Assembly: GCF_900106925.1 (NCBI RefSeq) | Contig: NZ_FNNZ01000030.1 | Span: forward strand, 1-40,507 | DNA length: 40,507 nucleotides | Source: Thiocapsa roseopersicina | GTDB lineage: Bacteria > Pseudomonadota > Gammaproteobacteria > Chromatiales > Chromatiaceae | Direction of reading: 5' to 3' | Part shown: positions 8,255-16,588 of the stretch, in pieces | Position numbering within the stretch: position 1 is the stretch's first letter | Layout: each line of letters starts with the position of its first letter | Program-made: the position numbers and the translations under genes | The notes under the pieces: generated by a model | Databases searched by the model: none | What the model saw: the letters and a program-made list of their open reading frames with translations, nothing else | Told to the model about the DNA's origin: nothing

Positions 8255-9958
8255 CTACTTCTCCTTCGCATAAGGCCAGGCGACAACACCGCCTTCCATG
8301 ACCTTCACGTTGTGCCAGCCGTGGGCGTCGAGGATGGCTGCGCCTTCGTAGCCACGCAGCGAGATCCGGCAGTAAAGGATGATCTCCTTGGACTTGTCCT
8401 GCGGCAGCTCGGCGAAGCGGTCACGCAATGCGCCGAGCGGGATCAGGGTCTCGCCGATGCCCAGGCGCGTCTCCTCGAACTCCTGGGGGCTGCGGGTATC
8501 CAGGATGAAGCAGTCGGCGCCGGTGTCGATGCGGTGCTTGACCTCGCTCGCCGAGAGCCCCTGCATGCGGCCTTGGAGCTTGTTGTCCATGACCTGGGCG
8601 GAGCTGATCACGTGATCGATGGCGAGCGAATAGGGCGGGGCATAGGGCAGATCGGCGTTGACCATGTCCTCGACGGTCAGCTTGCCGCGGATCGCCATGG
8701 CGACGACCGCCACGCGCTTGCTGACATCGCCGGGGCCGATGCATTGGAAGCCGAGGATGCGCCCGGTCTTGCGGTCGGCGACGAGCTTGCTGATCAGCAG
8801 CTTGCCGCTCATGTAGCCGGGAATGTCGAGCCCGGAGATGATCGCCGTCTCGATGTCGTCGAAACCTGCCTCGCCGGCATCCTTGGCCGAGAGTCCGGTA
8901 AAGCCGACCGCGTAGTCGAAGATCTTGCAGATGCCGGTCTGGATGATGCCGGGGAAGCTGGCGCTGCCCTCGATCACCAGATTCTGACCGGCGACGCGTC
9001 CCTGTAGATTGGCGAGGTCGCCGTAGGGCGCACGCACGGCTTTGCCGCTGATCAGCGAGGTGCACTCCACGCAGTCGCCGACGGCGTAGATGTTCGGGTC
9101 GGAGGTCTGCATCTGCGGATTGACGCGGATGCCCCCGACCGAGCCGATCTCGATCCCGGCCGCTTGGGCGAGCTTGATATTGGGTCTGACCCCGACGGCG
9201 ATCACCGCGACCTCGCAGGGCAGCTCGGTGCCGTTCTCAAGCTTGACGCCGACCAGCTTGCCGTTCTCCCCGAGCAGCTCGGCAACACCGTTGCCGACGA
9301 TGATGTCGGGGCCGTGCGCGCGGACGTGGTTCTCGACCAACTTCGACAGGTCGGGATCAAGAAACGGCAGGATCTGCCGGGTCTTCTCGATCACGGTCGT
9401 GTGAATCCCGGCGAGCCGCAGCGCCTCGCAGACCTCGAAGCCGATCAGGCCGCCGCCGACGACCACGGCTTTGGTTGCCTTCTTCTCGTCGCGGACCGCT
9501 CGCAGGGCGTCGGCATCGGCCATCGAATGAAGTGTCGTGACCCCGTCGAGCTCGATGCCCGGCACGGATGGACGCAGCGGTGTCGCGCCCGTGGCGATGA
9601 CCAGGCGGTCGTAAGGGATGGTGGACTGCTCGCCGGTCGGCAGATCCCGATAGGTGACGGTCTTTGCGACCCGGTCGATCTCGGTTGCCTCGGTACGCAC
9701 CAAGGCTCGGATGCGCTTGGCCTTGCCGTAGAAGGCCGGGTCACGGACGATGCCCGCCGGTGTGCAGACGAGCATGTTGCGGTCGTCGAAGGTGCCGCCG
9801 ACATAGTAGGGGAAGCCGCAGGAGGCCATAGACAGATCCGGCTCGCGCTGGATCAGGGTGATCTCGGCATGCTCGTCCATCCGACGGGCCTTGGCGGCGG
9901 CCTTGGGGCCGGCGGCTGAGCCGCCGATGACGACGATACGCAGGGGTTGCGACGACAT
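8255..9958 (-). CDS. CoA-disulfide reductase-like flavoprotein with C-terminal rhodanese domain
   Basis: This is a 567-residue fusion. Residues 1-~450 are a pyridine nucleotide-disulfide oxidoreductase: the FAD-binding IVVIGGSAAGPKAA, the single redox Cys47 in SMASCGFPYYVGG that marks the CoA-disulfide reductase/NADH oxidase branch, the NAD(P)H-binding KAVVVGGGLIGFEV, and IYAVGDCVE. Residues ~470-567 are a rhodanese domain with the active loop CRISLR (Cys530). Proteins with this layout (CoADR-RHD/Npsr) reduce CoA disulfide, per- or polysulfides with NAD(P)H. In a presumed sulfur oxidiser this would handle CoA- or protein-bound persulfide in the cytoplasm. Neither domain lacks a key residue. 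The upstream ribosome site is weak (GAGAGA). It is monocistronic. Confidence 0.88.
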   Translation of the reverse strand: MSSQPLRIVVIGGSAAGPKAAAKARRMDEHAEITLIQREPDLSMASCGFPYYVGGTFDDRNMLVCTPAGIVRDPAFYGKAKRIRALVRTEATEIDRVAKTVTYRDLPTGEQSTIPYDRLVIATGATPLRPSVPGIELDGVTTLHSMADADALRAVRDEKKATKAVVVGGGLIGFEVCEALRLAGIHTTVIEKTRQILPFLDPDLSKLVENHVRAHGPDIIVGNGVAELLGENGKLVGVKLENGTELPCEVAVIAVGVRPNIKLAQAAGIEIGSVGGIRVNPQMQTSDPNIYAVGDCVECTSLISGKAVRAPYGDLANLQGRVAGQNLVIEGSASFPGIIQTGICKIFDYAVGFTGLSAKDAGEAGFDDIETAIISGLDIPGYMSGKLLISKLVADRKTGRILGFQCIGPGDVSKRVAVVAMAIRGKLTVEDMVNADLPYAPPYSLAIDHVISSAQVMDNKLQGRMQGLSASEVKHRIDTGADCFILDTRSPQEFEETRLGIGETLIPLGALRDRFAELPQDKSKEIILYCRISLRGYEGAAILDAHGWHNVKVMEGGVVAWPYAKEK

Positions 9959-10402
9959 AGATCAGGTCTCTCGGTTGAGCGGGAAGGGGTATGGAGGCGC
10001 GGCCGGTCGAATGGGCAATCGGACAAGGCGTCGGAGGGTATCGGGGAGCGGGCGCGCCCGAGCGGCCAACGCGGGCAGTGTGATCCATTCGTAAGCCGTC
10101 GGAATTGCGGATCCGCAACAGTCGGCGAGGCGAGCCTGATCTGTGTCAAGCTCGTGGTGGACGGACGCTCTTGCTGTCGGCTAGCGGCGCGGAGGCCGGG
10201 CTAGGCGCGCGTGGCAAAACATAATTTTCGGCCAATGGCTTAGCGCGCGCCGTAACCCAACGTTGGCGGTCTGTCGAGAGGGTGGATGTCGGGTTACGCT
10301 GCCCTGACCCGATCTCCAGGGAACAAGTGCAGGGTCCTGCGAGGAGCCTCATGCGTGCAGTCGCCGGCGGCTGCACGCCGAGCCCCGGCACGGCCCATAA
10401 AC
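9959..10402. other. intergenic region with hairpins between b561 and flavoprotein genes
   Basis: This is 444 bases with no convincing gene. It contains the b561 terminator (10353-10378), a GGCGCGC/GCGCGCC inverted pair (10204-10210 with 10245-10251) and a CGTAACCC/GGGTTACG pair (10251-10258 with 10291-10298). The promoter of the flavoprotein gene should lie within the ~100 bases next to 9958, but I see no clear consensus. Confidence 0.55.
10353..10378 (-). terminator. strong hairpin downstream of cytochrome b561
   Basis: GCGTGCAG (10353-10360) pairs with CTGCACGC (10371-10378), and the intervening TCGCCGGCGG can extend the stem with one mismatch. It lies 25 bases beyond the b561 stop on the minus strand. 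There is no T-run. Confidence 0.55.
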
Positions 10403-10966
10403 TCAGCTGACGGCTTCGGTCTTGCCCCAGGGTACGATCCGATCGATGGCGCCGTCCTTGCGGGCATACTGGTGCCAAAGCGCGGCCAAGATATGCAGAC
10501 TGATCAGGGCGTAGAAGAAATACTCCATGTAGGGCCCGTGTCCGATCTTGGCGACGTCGTGCAGCCATGGCATGTCGCCGACGAGCGAGGGGATCGGGGT
10601 TCCGAAGAAATTCGCCGGAATGTCCTTCGACGCGATGCGAAGATAGCCGCCGATCGGCACCAACAGGGTCGCCAGATTCAGCAGCACATGAGCTACCTTG
10701 GCGAGCATGCGGGTGATCCACGGACCGGGCAGTGGCTCGGGCTGGCGCGTCTTCTTCGTCCAGACCAAGCGAAGAATCACGATTACGAACAACAGGATGC
10801 CGAGCGACATGTGCAGGTTCAGCCACTCGGTGCGTGCAAGGGATTCCTTTTCAGCCATCTCGCGCAGGAGATTGGTGCCGAGCATGGCAAAGAGCAGGGC
10901 GGCGACCACCCAGTGAAAGAGTTGGGAGACGATGCCGTAATGTTCGTCGGGCCGGGTGTTACTCAT
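10403..10966 (-). CDS. cytochrome b561 family di-heme membrane protein
   Basis: This is 187 residues with four hydrophobic helices. His18 (SQLFHWVVAALL), His52 (LNLHMSLGILLFVIVILRLVW), a His in helix 3 (KVAHVLLNLATLLVPIGGYL) and a His in helix 4 (ALISLHILAALWHQY) are the expected axial ligands for two b hemes. Bacterial members such as CybB move electrons between quinol and periplasmic acceptors, including superoxide. I start it at 10966 because AGAGGAAG lies just upstream; the in-frame start at 11038 adds a non-membrane basic stretch. It is divergent from the hydrolase gene and not linked to another redox gene. Confidence 0.88.
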   Translation of the reverse strand: MSNTRPDEHYGIVSQLFHWVVAALLFAMLGTNLLREMAEKESLARTEWLNLHMSLGILLFVIVILRLVWTKKTRQPEPLPGPWITRMLAKVAHVLLNLATLLVPIGGYLRIASKDIPANFFGTPIPSLVGDMPWLHDVAKIGHGPYMEYFFYALISLHILAALWHQYARKDGAIDRIVPWGKTEAVS

Positions 10967-11306
10967 TGGAGTCTTCCTCTTGAGCTGCGCTTGAGTTGAA
11001 TGGCGTTCGGACGCCATGCGGCATTGGACTTTGGCCACCGGGCGGACTCGGGTCGTCTGGATTCGTTCGGCCTTCTCTCAATGCCGAGGCGGTCGTGTCG
11101 AGGCCGCGTCACGGAGCACGACCGCGCGAGTATCCCCAGAGTTTGTGGGCTTTGCAAACCGGCGCCGTTGCCCGGTGAGCTCGCTGTAGCGTCTGACCCG
11201 GGTCGGTCAGGTGCGCGCAACCCCTGCGATGAGCGGTCTCCTATGCGCGACTCCGGGGATCGGCGGTAGACTAAGGCGCCGTGCGGATCGAACCCGTCAT
11301 TCCGAA
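10967..11306. other. divergent promoter region of b561 and hydrolase genes
   Basis: This is 340 bases between two divergent starts. No gene is supported. Short in-frame extensions of both neighbours enter it, but they lack family similarity. I see no clear operator or consensus promoter. Confidence 0.5.
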
Positions 11307-12239
11307 ATGCGTATCCTGCGTTTCATCCTTCTGACGAGCCTTTGCGTGATTGCTCCGGCCGCTTGGCGGGGCTTCGCCGCACCTACCGACATTGGAGTCG
11401 ACGCTATGATCGAGCGTGTGCCTGTTGCCGATATCGAGATCGCCTACCGAATCTTCGGTGAGGGGCAAGGCGGGATTCCTCTACTGATGATCCAGGGCTA
11501 CGGCGGACTCATGGAGATGTGGCCTCCGGCGATCGTCGAGGCTCTGGCGCGGACCCGCCCCGTCATCATCTTCGATAATCGCGGGATGGGATACAGCACC
11601 TCCTCGGATCGGGACTATTCGATCGAGCGCTTCACGGACGATACCCATGCCTTGCTGGACGTGCTGCACATCGATCGTGCGCATGTCCTGGGCTGGTCCA
11701 TGGGGTCTTACATCGCGCAGGAGCTGGCGTTGCGGCATCCGGAGCAGGTCGAGAAGCTGATCCTTTTGTCGGCCTCCTGCGGCGGCGCGGAGGCGGTCTG
11801 GCCGGACGAGGCGGTCTGGCGGAGGCTGGTCGATCTGTCCGGCACCCTCGAAGAGCGCATCCGGCGTATGTTCGAGAATCTTTTCCCGACCGACTGGCTG
11901 CGGGCGACCCCGGATCCGATGCAGGTGTTTCCGCCGATCAATGCACCGATCGACGATCGGAATCTCATGCGCCAAGCCCAGGCACTGCAAGAGTGGCCTG
12001 GCGTTTGTCGCAGGCTGCCCGAGATCGTAGCCCAGACCCTGCTGATGACGGGCACCGAGGATGTCGTCATCCCGGCGCGCAATGCATGGATCATCGGCGA
12101 GCACATCGCCGGCGCCTCCGTGATCCAGATCAAGGGCGGCGGACACGGGTTTTTCTATCAGTCGCCCGAGCAGACGGCCAGTTATCTTGCGGCCTTCCTC
12201 GACGGGGAACAGGTACACCCGGAGCCGGGCGGGTTCTGA
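11307..12239 (+). CDS. exported alpha/beta hydrolase
   Basis: This is a 310-residue alpha/beta-hydrolase fold protein. From ATG 11307 the N-terminus MRILRFILLTSLCVIAPAAW reads as a signal peptide or signal anchor, followed by the core: oxyanion region (PLLMIQGYGG), FDNRGMGYS, nucleophile elbow GWSMGS with Ser131, Asp252 in TGTEDVVIP and His280 in GGGHGFF. The complete Ser-Asp-His triad argues for an active esterase or lactonase-like enzyme; the substrate cannot be assigned. The in-frame start at 11211 would put 32 basic residues ahead of the signal sequence, so I rejected it. Confidence 0.85.
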   Translation: MRILRFILLTSLCVIAPAAWRGFAAPTDIGVDAMIERVPVADIEIAYRIFGEGQGGIPLLMIQGYGGLMEMWPPAIVEALARTRPVIIFDNRGMGYSTSSDRDYSIERFTDDTHALLDVLHIDRAHVLGWSMGSYIAQELALRHPEQVEKLILLSASCGGAEAVWPDEAVWRRLVDLSGTLEERIRRMFENLFPTDWLRATPDPMQVFPPINAPIDDRNLMRQAQALQEWPGVCRRLPEIVAQTLLMTGTEDVVIPARNAWIIGEHIAGASVIQIKGGGHGFFYQSPEQTASYLAAFLDGEQVHPEPGGF

Positions 12240-12285
12240 GGCGATTTCCGGGCGTGGGAATCCGGGCCACTGCAGGTAGCGCAGA

Positions 12286-12303
12286 GGGCGACTAAAGTCG
12301 CCC
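12286..12303 (+). terminator. GGGCGACT palindrome after the hydrolase gene
   Basis: GGGCGACT (12286-12293) pairs with AGTCGCCC (12296-12303). It follows the hydrolase stop by 46 bases and matches the core of the hairpin at 8212-8235. Confidence 0.45.
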
Positions 12304-12394
12304 CACATCGCCCCCACATCGTCCCTAGGGCGCCCCTACGTCGCTCCGGGTGGTCGCTCCTTCCGGGAATCACCCGAACCCCGAGCCTTATCCC

Positions 12395-12509
12395 TCAGCC
12401 GCCGATATTCGCTTCCCACCGGGCCCGATAGACAGCGTCCGGCGCTACCACCTTTGTCGTTGCCTCGCTGACGGGGTGGCCTTCGGGTTCGGCGATGCCG
12501 ATCACGACC
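12395..12509 (-). pseudogene. 3'-terminal fragment of a MaoC-type hydratase gene
   Basis: Read on the minus strand, this gives VVIGIAEPEGHPVSEATTK followed by VVAPDAVYRARWEANIGG and a stop (12395-12397). The intact gene at 26756-27247 ends IGIADPEGNRVSEATAKVVA and then PDATYRAWWEANIG plus seven residues. By eye the two DNA segments differ at 14 of about 103 positions (12401-12503), roughly 86% identity. Only the last ~37 codons remain; the hot-dog active-site half is missing. The orientation is the same as in the intact copy, so the two form a direct repeat about 14.3 kb apart around the cytochrome block. Confidence 0.85.
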
Positions 12510-12818
12510 CCGCGCCTTCTATCTCCCTGTCGGTGTTCAAGCGTTCTGCCGCTCTTGCGCCCACCTCCGCCCTGACGCCGTTCCCGTTCGAGCGGTGCTT
12601 TGCACTTGCCTTCGACGGTCCGGTCTTTTGTTTTTGAAGAAACCTTGAAAATCTTGTATGTTTGTAGATGTTGGTTTGCAAGTATATGAATTCAAATAAA
12701 AAGTGATCTTTGTCACAAAAAATCACGGCGAGAGACAAAGGCCCGAGACCGCCTCGATCTCGGTCGACTTTGCGGATCCGACGTGTCTGCTGATTCACGA
12801 CAGGAGCCTTCAACATCC
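12510..12818. other. AT-rich upstream region of the pentaheme cytochrome gene
   Basis: The stretch 12620-12725 is markedly AT-rich compared with its neighbours and holds the Crp-like palindrome at 12702-12717. No gene is supported. An open minus-strand frame (12502-12816) has no family features. Confidence 0.55.
12702..12717 (+). promoter_or_regulatory. Crp-like palindrome upstream of the pentaheme cytochrome gene
   Basis: AGTGATCTTTGTCACA matches TGTGA-N6-TCACA with one change (A for T at position 1). Its centre is about 110 bases before the ATG at 12819. I cannot place the -10 box with confidence, so activation or repression is open. Confidence 0.6.
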
Positions 12819-14576
12819 ATGATCATCGCCAGAACCACACTGCTGACACTGCTGACCGGAGCGCTGTGCATCTTCCAAACCGCGTCTTCGGCAAGCGCCT
12901 TGTTCGATACGGCCCACTTCTCGGGCTCGGGCAACTGCGCCGCCTGCCACGATGGACTGGTCGACAAGGACGGCAACGACGTCTCCATCGAGGATGAGTG
13001 GTCGGCCACCATGATGGCCAACGCGGCGAGAGATCCGCTGTGGCAGGCCAAATTCGCGAGCGAGCTGCGCCGCACCCCGGCTTTGGCGCATGAGCTCAAC
13101 GCGGTGTGCACACGCTGCCACGCCCCGATGGCCAATGTCGAAGCAGCGGCTTCAAATGACGTCATCGACTTCTTCGACGAGGGTTTCAGCGATCCCGCGC
13201 ATCCCTATCACGATGCCGCGATGGACGGTGTGAGCTGCACACTTTGCCACCAGATCGCCGACGACGAGACCCTCGGTACCCCGGAGGGATCCTCCGGCAA
13301 CTTCGTCGTCGACACCACGGTCGACCCTTTCGACCGACCGGCCTTTGGTCCTTATGTTGCGCCCAGGATCGACCCGATGCAGCGATTCTCGGGCTTCACT
13401 CCGCAGTACGCCGCGCACATCTCCGACTCCGCCGTCTGTGCCTCCTGCCATGACCTCGCGACGCCCGTGATCGATCTCGACCCCGAGCCCGATATCGACG
13501 GAGAGTCGCCGATCCTGACGGGCGGGAGGTTTCACGAGCAAGCCGTCTACACGGAATGGCTGAATAGTGCCTTCGCCGACGGGGAGGTCGAGGCGCAGTC
13601 GTGTCAACAGTGTCACATGGCGCGAGCAGACGGCGTCAAGATCGCGAATCGGCCCCGCAATCTCGATGCGCGGAACGACTTTGCCCGCCATGGCTCCTAC
13701 GGGGGCAACACCCTGGTCTTGGACATCCTCGCCAACAATCGCGAGGCTCTCGGAGTAGGCGAAGGCGACTTTGCCGCAAGCATCGAGGCGACGCGCCGGA
13801 CGCTGCGCTCGGCCGCGCAGATCGACATCGAAGACATCGCATTGAACGGCGACGAGCTGACTGTTCGGGTTCGCGTCACCAACCACACCGGCCATAAGTT
13901 TCCGACCAGCTTTCCCTCGCGCCGCGCCTATATCCATTTCACCGTCACGGACCAGAGTGGCGCCGTGCTGTTCGAGTCCGGTCGTCTGAACCCCGACGGG
14001 AGTATTGTCGGCGTGGACTCGGATGCGGGCACCGGTTACGAGCCCCACTACAACGAGATCACAAGCCCGGACCAGGTGCAGGTCTACGAGCCGATCATGG
14101 CCGATTTGACCGGCAATCAGACCTATACGTTGCTGCATGCGGCGTCCTATCTGAAGGACAACCGGATTCTTCCGCGCGGCTTCGACAAGACCCAAGTCCC
14201 CGACGCCATCGCCGTTAAGGGCGCAGCCGCGGATGACACGGATTTCATCGGCGGGAGTGATCTGGTGACCTACCGCATCGCGCTCGGGACCTTCAACGGC
14301 ACGCCCTCGGTGTCCCTCGCGCTCAAGTATCAAACCCTGGCCTTCGGCTTTCTGCAAGATCTCGCGGCGGATGCGGACGACCCGGTTGTCGCGCGCTTTC
14401 TCGCCTTGTACGACGGGTCCGCGATCCGCGCCGAGACCATTGCCGTTCCAGGGGACAAGTCGCCCGAGCCGGAGCCGCCGATCATCGGCGGACAGCCCCA
14501 ACCGCCGCGTCCCGGGCCGGGGCCTGGTGGACCCGGAAACGGATACGGCCCGGGAGGCGGTGCCGGAGGGCAATAG
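12819..14576 (+). CDS. exported pentaheme c-type cytochrome
   Basis: This is 585 residues. A signal peptide (MIIARTTLLTLLTGALCIFQ...ASA) sends it to the periplasm or beyond. Five CXXCH heme sites are visible: CAACH (residue 40), CTRCH (97), CTLCH (140), CASCH (207) and CQQCH (262). After the heme domain a beta-rich domain carries VTNHTGHKFPTSFPSRRAY, a GHK-PT motif I associate with multiheme cytochromes of the c554/nitrite-reductase-like superfamily; its His may ligate a heme. The last ~35 residues are a Pro/Gly tail (PRPGPGPGGPGNGYGPGGG) that resembles the Gly/Tyr/Pro protein at 16589-16981. AGGAG lies 12 bases before ATG 12819; an in-frame GTG at 12783 would precede the signal peptide. I infer an electron carrier or reductase; the substrate is unknown. 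Confidence 0.88.
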   Translation: MIIARTTLLTLLTGALCIFQTASSASALFDTAHFSGSGNCAACHDGLVDKDGNDVSIEDEWSATMMANAARDPLWQAKFASELRRTPALAHELNAVCTRCHAPMANVEAAASNDVIDFFDEGFSDPAHPYHDAAMDGVSCTLCHQIADDETLGTPEGSSGNFVVDTTVDPFDRPAFGPYVAPRIDPMQRFSGFTPQYAAHISDSAVCASCHDLATPVIDLDPEPDIDGESPILTGGRFHEQAVYTEWLNSAFADGEVEAQSCQQCHMARADGVKIANRPRNLDARNDFARHGSYGGNTLVLDILANNREALGVGEGDFAASIEATRRTLRSAAQIDIEDIALNGDELTVRVRVTNHTGHKFPTSFPSRRAYIHFTVTDQSGAVLFESGRLNPDGSIVGVDSDAGTGYEPHYNEITSPDQVQVYEPIMADLTGNQTYTLLHAASYLKDNRILPRGFDKTQVPDAIAVKGAAADDTDFIGGSDLVTYRIALGTFNGTPSVSLALKYQTLAFGFLQDLAADADDPVVARFLALYDGSAIRAETIAVPGDKSPEPEPPIIGGQPQPPRPGPGPGGPGNGYGPGGGAGGQ

Positions 14577-15050
14577 CGGGAACCCTGCTCGTCGATGCGC
14601 CCCCGAGCATCGGCGAGCGCCCCGGATCCTGTTCTCGCCCCGGTTGCGGTTCAGTCGTTTCTCCGGGTGAGTCAGGCTCATCCGGCCCAATCAAGGCCAT
14701 TTTCACATCCGCTCATCTCTCTCTGTCCTTGGCGACCTCCCGGTCGTCGAGGCGGCATCTCGACCCGTATCCCGCAATCGCACGTTCCTGCCCACTACGT
14801 CTTTCGCCTCGGTTTCTACCGACTCGGATTCGTCGATCGCCCGGAAACTGCGGAGCGTCTCAGCGCAAACTCCGCAGACCTCTACGTATTTGCACGCTGC
14901 TGCCTTAACTCGCTCTCTATGCTAGACTTTTTCTGGAAATCGAAGGTCCCGCACGATGACCGGCGACCTGCACATTAGGTTGCTATAACGGGAGTGTGCG
15001 TCCCGCAAAGGCTTTGAATGTGAGCCTGGATAAGAGAACGAAGCACGCTT
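14577..15050. other. intergenic region upstream of Crp/Fnr regulator 1
   Basis: This is 474 bases without a supported gene. It starts with the hairpin at 14593-14612. Near its end, TATAAC (about 14983-14988) could be a -10 box for the regulator. I found no TTGAT-N4-ATCAA or TGTGA-N6-TCACA palindrome here. Confidence 0.5.
14593..14612 (+). terminator. hairpin after the pentaheme cytochrome gene
   Basis: CGATGC (14593-14598) pairs with GCATCG (14607-14612) around an 8-base loop, 16 bases after the stop. It has no T-run. Confidence 0.4.
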
Positions 15051-15953
15051 ATGAAATCGCCGGAATCGAGTCGAGGAGGGATCGCCGGGTGCCTGAACTG
15101 TGCCGCGGCGATGGACATTCGCTGCAAAACGTCACGAGAACGAGCACCCGAACCGGTCGAGAGCGAAACGAGCAGCGACTTGGGCATCCGCGTCCCGCTC
15201 CTGCGGGTCACGACCTGTGATTGCGAGCATTGTGGTCTGCGCCGCTTGGCGCTGCTGAAAGGCGCGCGTGCGAGCGATCTGGCGAGATCGACGCGTTGTC
15301 TGCGCAATGGACTGTCCATGCGCGGGAGCACCATCTATTCGGCGGGACAGCGCGGCGCGGCGGTGTACACGATCCGGGTCGGCCTCGTCAAGCTCGTATC
15401 GGCGGTGCCGGGTCGGGGAACGCGAATCGTCAGACTGCTCGGACGGGGTGCGGCTTTGGGCCTTGAGGTCTTGGGCGGCAGTGCCTACGCTCATTCGGCG
15501 GTCGCACTGCGTACGACGAATCTGTGCGAGATTCCGATCTCGGCGATCGACGAGCTAAGCGACCACAATCGCGATGTCACCCGGGGCGTGATGAGCAAAT
15601 GGAACGACGAGATGACGTCTGCCGACTTCTCGATCGCTCTCCTCGGCTCCGGGACCGTGACCGAGCGTCTCGCCGGGTTGGTGCGGATGATCACCGAGAT
15701 CTGCGGGGACCGTACCGACGCGGTCGAGCTCCCGTCCGTGGCTGACATGGCGTCGCTTGTCGGCGCTTCGCCCGAGGGTGTGAGCCGCCACATGGCCGAG
15801 CTCAAGCGAGCAGGCATCCTGACCCGTCTAGCGCCACGCATCTATCGATGCGATCCGGCGATGTTCGGCGGGTCTGCGGGCGCATCGATCAGTCGCGCGG
15901 AAAACCCTCTCCCGAGTCGACCCGTCAACGTCGATTCGACATCATTGAACTGA
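15051..15953 (+). CDS. Crp/Fnr family regulator 1, with two N-terminal Cys clusters
   Basis: This is a 300-residue transcription factor, about 50-60 longer than typical FNR. The N-terminus has two Cys groups: C14-x2-C17-x7-C25 and C56-D-C58-EH-C61 followed by GLRRLAL. A cyclic-nucleotide-binding-like beta-roll follows (MRGSTIYSAGQRGAAVYTI, TRIVRLLGRGAALGLEVL), then a dimer helix and the HTH_CRP domain with recognition segment GASPEGVSRHMAEL. FNR uses N-terminal cysteines for an oxygen-sensitive 4Fe-4S cluster; a redox- or O2-sensing role is therefore plausible but unproven. The recognition helix has Glu and Ser-Arg at FNR-like positions but Pro where CRP has Arg180. The ribosome site is weak, and ATG 15111 (residue 21) is an alternative that would lose the first Cys pair. 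Confidence 0.85.
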   Translation: MKSPESSRGGIAGCLNCAAAMDIRCKTSRERAPEPVESETSSDLGIRVPLLRVTTCDCEHCGLRRLALLKGARASDLARSTRCLRNGLSMRGSTIYSAGQRGAAVYTIRVGLVKLVSAVPGRGTRIVRLLGRGAALGLEVLGGSAYAHSAVALRTTNLCEIPISAIDELSDHNRDVTRGVMSKWNDEMTSADFSIALLGSGTVTERLAGLVRMITEICGDRTDAVELPSVADMASLVGASPEGVSRHMAELKRAGILTRLAPRIYRCDPAMFGGSAGASISRAENPLPSRPVNVDSTSLN

Positions 15954-16160
15954 TCGTCGGTCGGCATCTCGAGGTTCCGGCGAGTCGCCAAGCCGCAATC
16001 TCGTGCGCTCCGGGACCAACCGGTCATGCGCCTCACCCGCCGGCTTCCGCGGCATTCCGGCAACTCCGCCAATAGCGTCCTACCAAGTCCGCCGTCAGAT
16101 CCCGAGAGATTTTCGCTCCGCCTGATCCCGCAGGGTTGATTCGACTGACGTGGTCGGTGA

Positions 16161-16562
16161 ATGACCGATTGCGAAGAACGAGGGCAGCTGATCAGGGGAC
16201 CGAGAAAGCCCCGAGTCTCCAGATCATCGAGTGCGGATCACCAGATCACGATGCTCTGCACGGGATCGGTCACCCGACGCTTGGCCGGGCTGGTGAGGCT
16301 CGTCGCCGACATCAGCGGCGACTCCCTCGAATCGATCCAGCTGCCGACGGTCTCCGTGATCGCGGCCCTGATCGGCGCCTCGCCCGAGGCCGTCAGCCGA
16401 CACATGGCGGATCTCAAGCGGGCAGGCAAACTGACGCATCTTGCGCCACGCCACTATCGATGCGATTCGGCCTGGTTGGCGGATCGCAAGGTACAAGGCC
16501 ACCGCAGCGTATTCATGATCGGTTGGGAAATTCGATGGCCGAAAGGATGCTCAAGCCCTTGA
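16161..16562 (+). pseudogene. truncated Crp/Fnr regulator: HTH domain only
   Basis: This 133-residue frame carries a complete HTH_CRP domain (GSVTRRLAGLVRLVADIS, IGASPEAVSRHMADLKRAG, LAPRHYRCD). By eye it matches the C-terminal domain of the regulator at 15051-15953 at well over half of the residues. Similarity begins at about residue 24 (SADHQITMLCTGSVT against SADFSIALLGSGTVT). The whole sensor domain and cysteines are absent, and nothing resembling them is visible just upstream. It is probably the relic of a tandem duplication, although a free-standing DNA-binding domain that competes for operators is possible. No good ribosome site precedes the ATG. Confidence 0.7.
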
Positions 16563-16588
16563 TCAGCAGCCGACGGCAACAGACCCTC

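Noticed and set aside
12502-12816. A 104-residue minus-strand frame upstream of the pentaheme gene
   Set aside because: It crosses an AT-rich promoter region and has no ribosome site, signal peptide or family resemblance.
14577-15050. An FNR box (TTGAT-N4-ATCAA) near the Cys-bearing regulator 1
   Set aside because: No palindrome of that form is visible in this region or before the octaheme gene.
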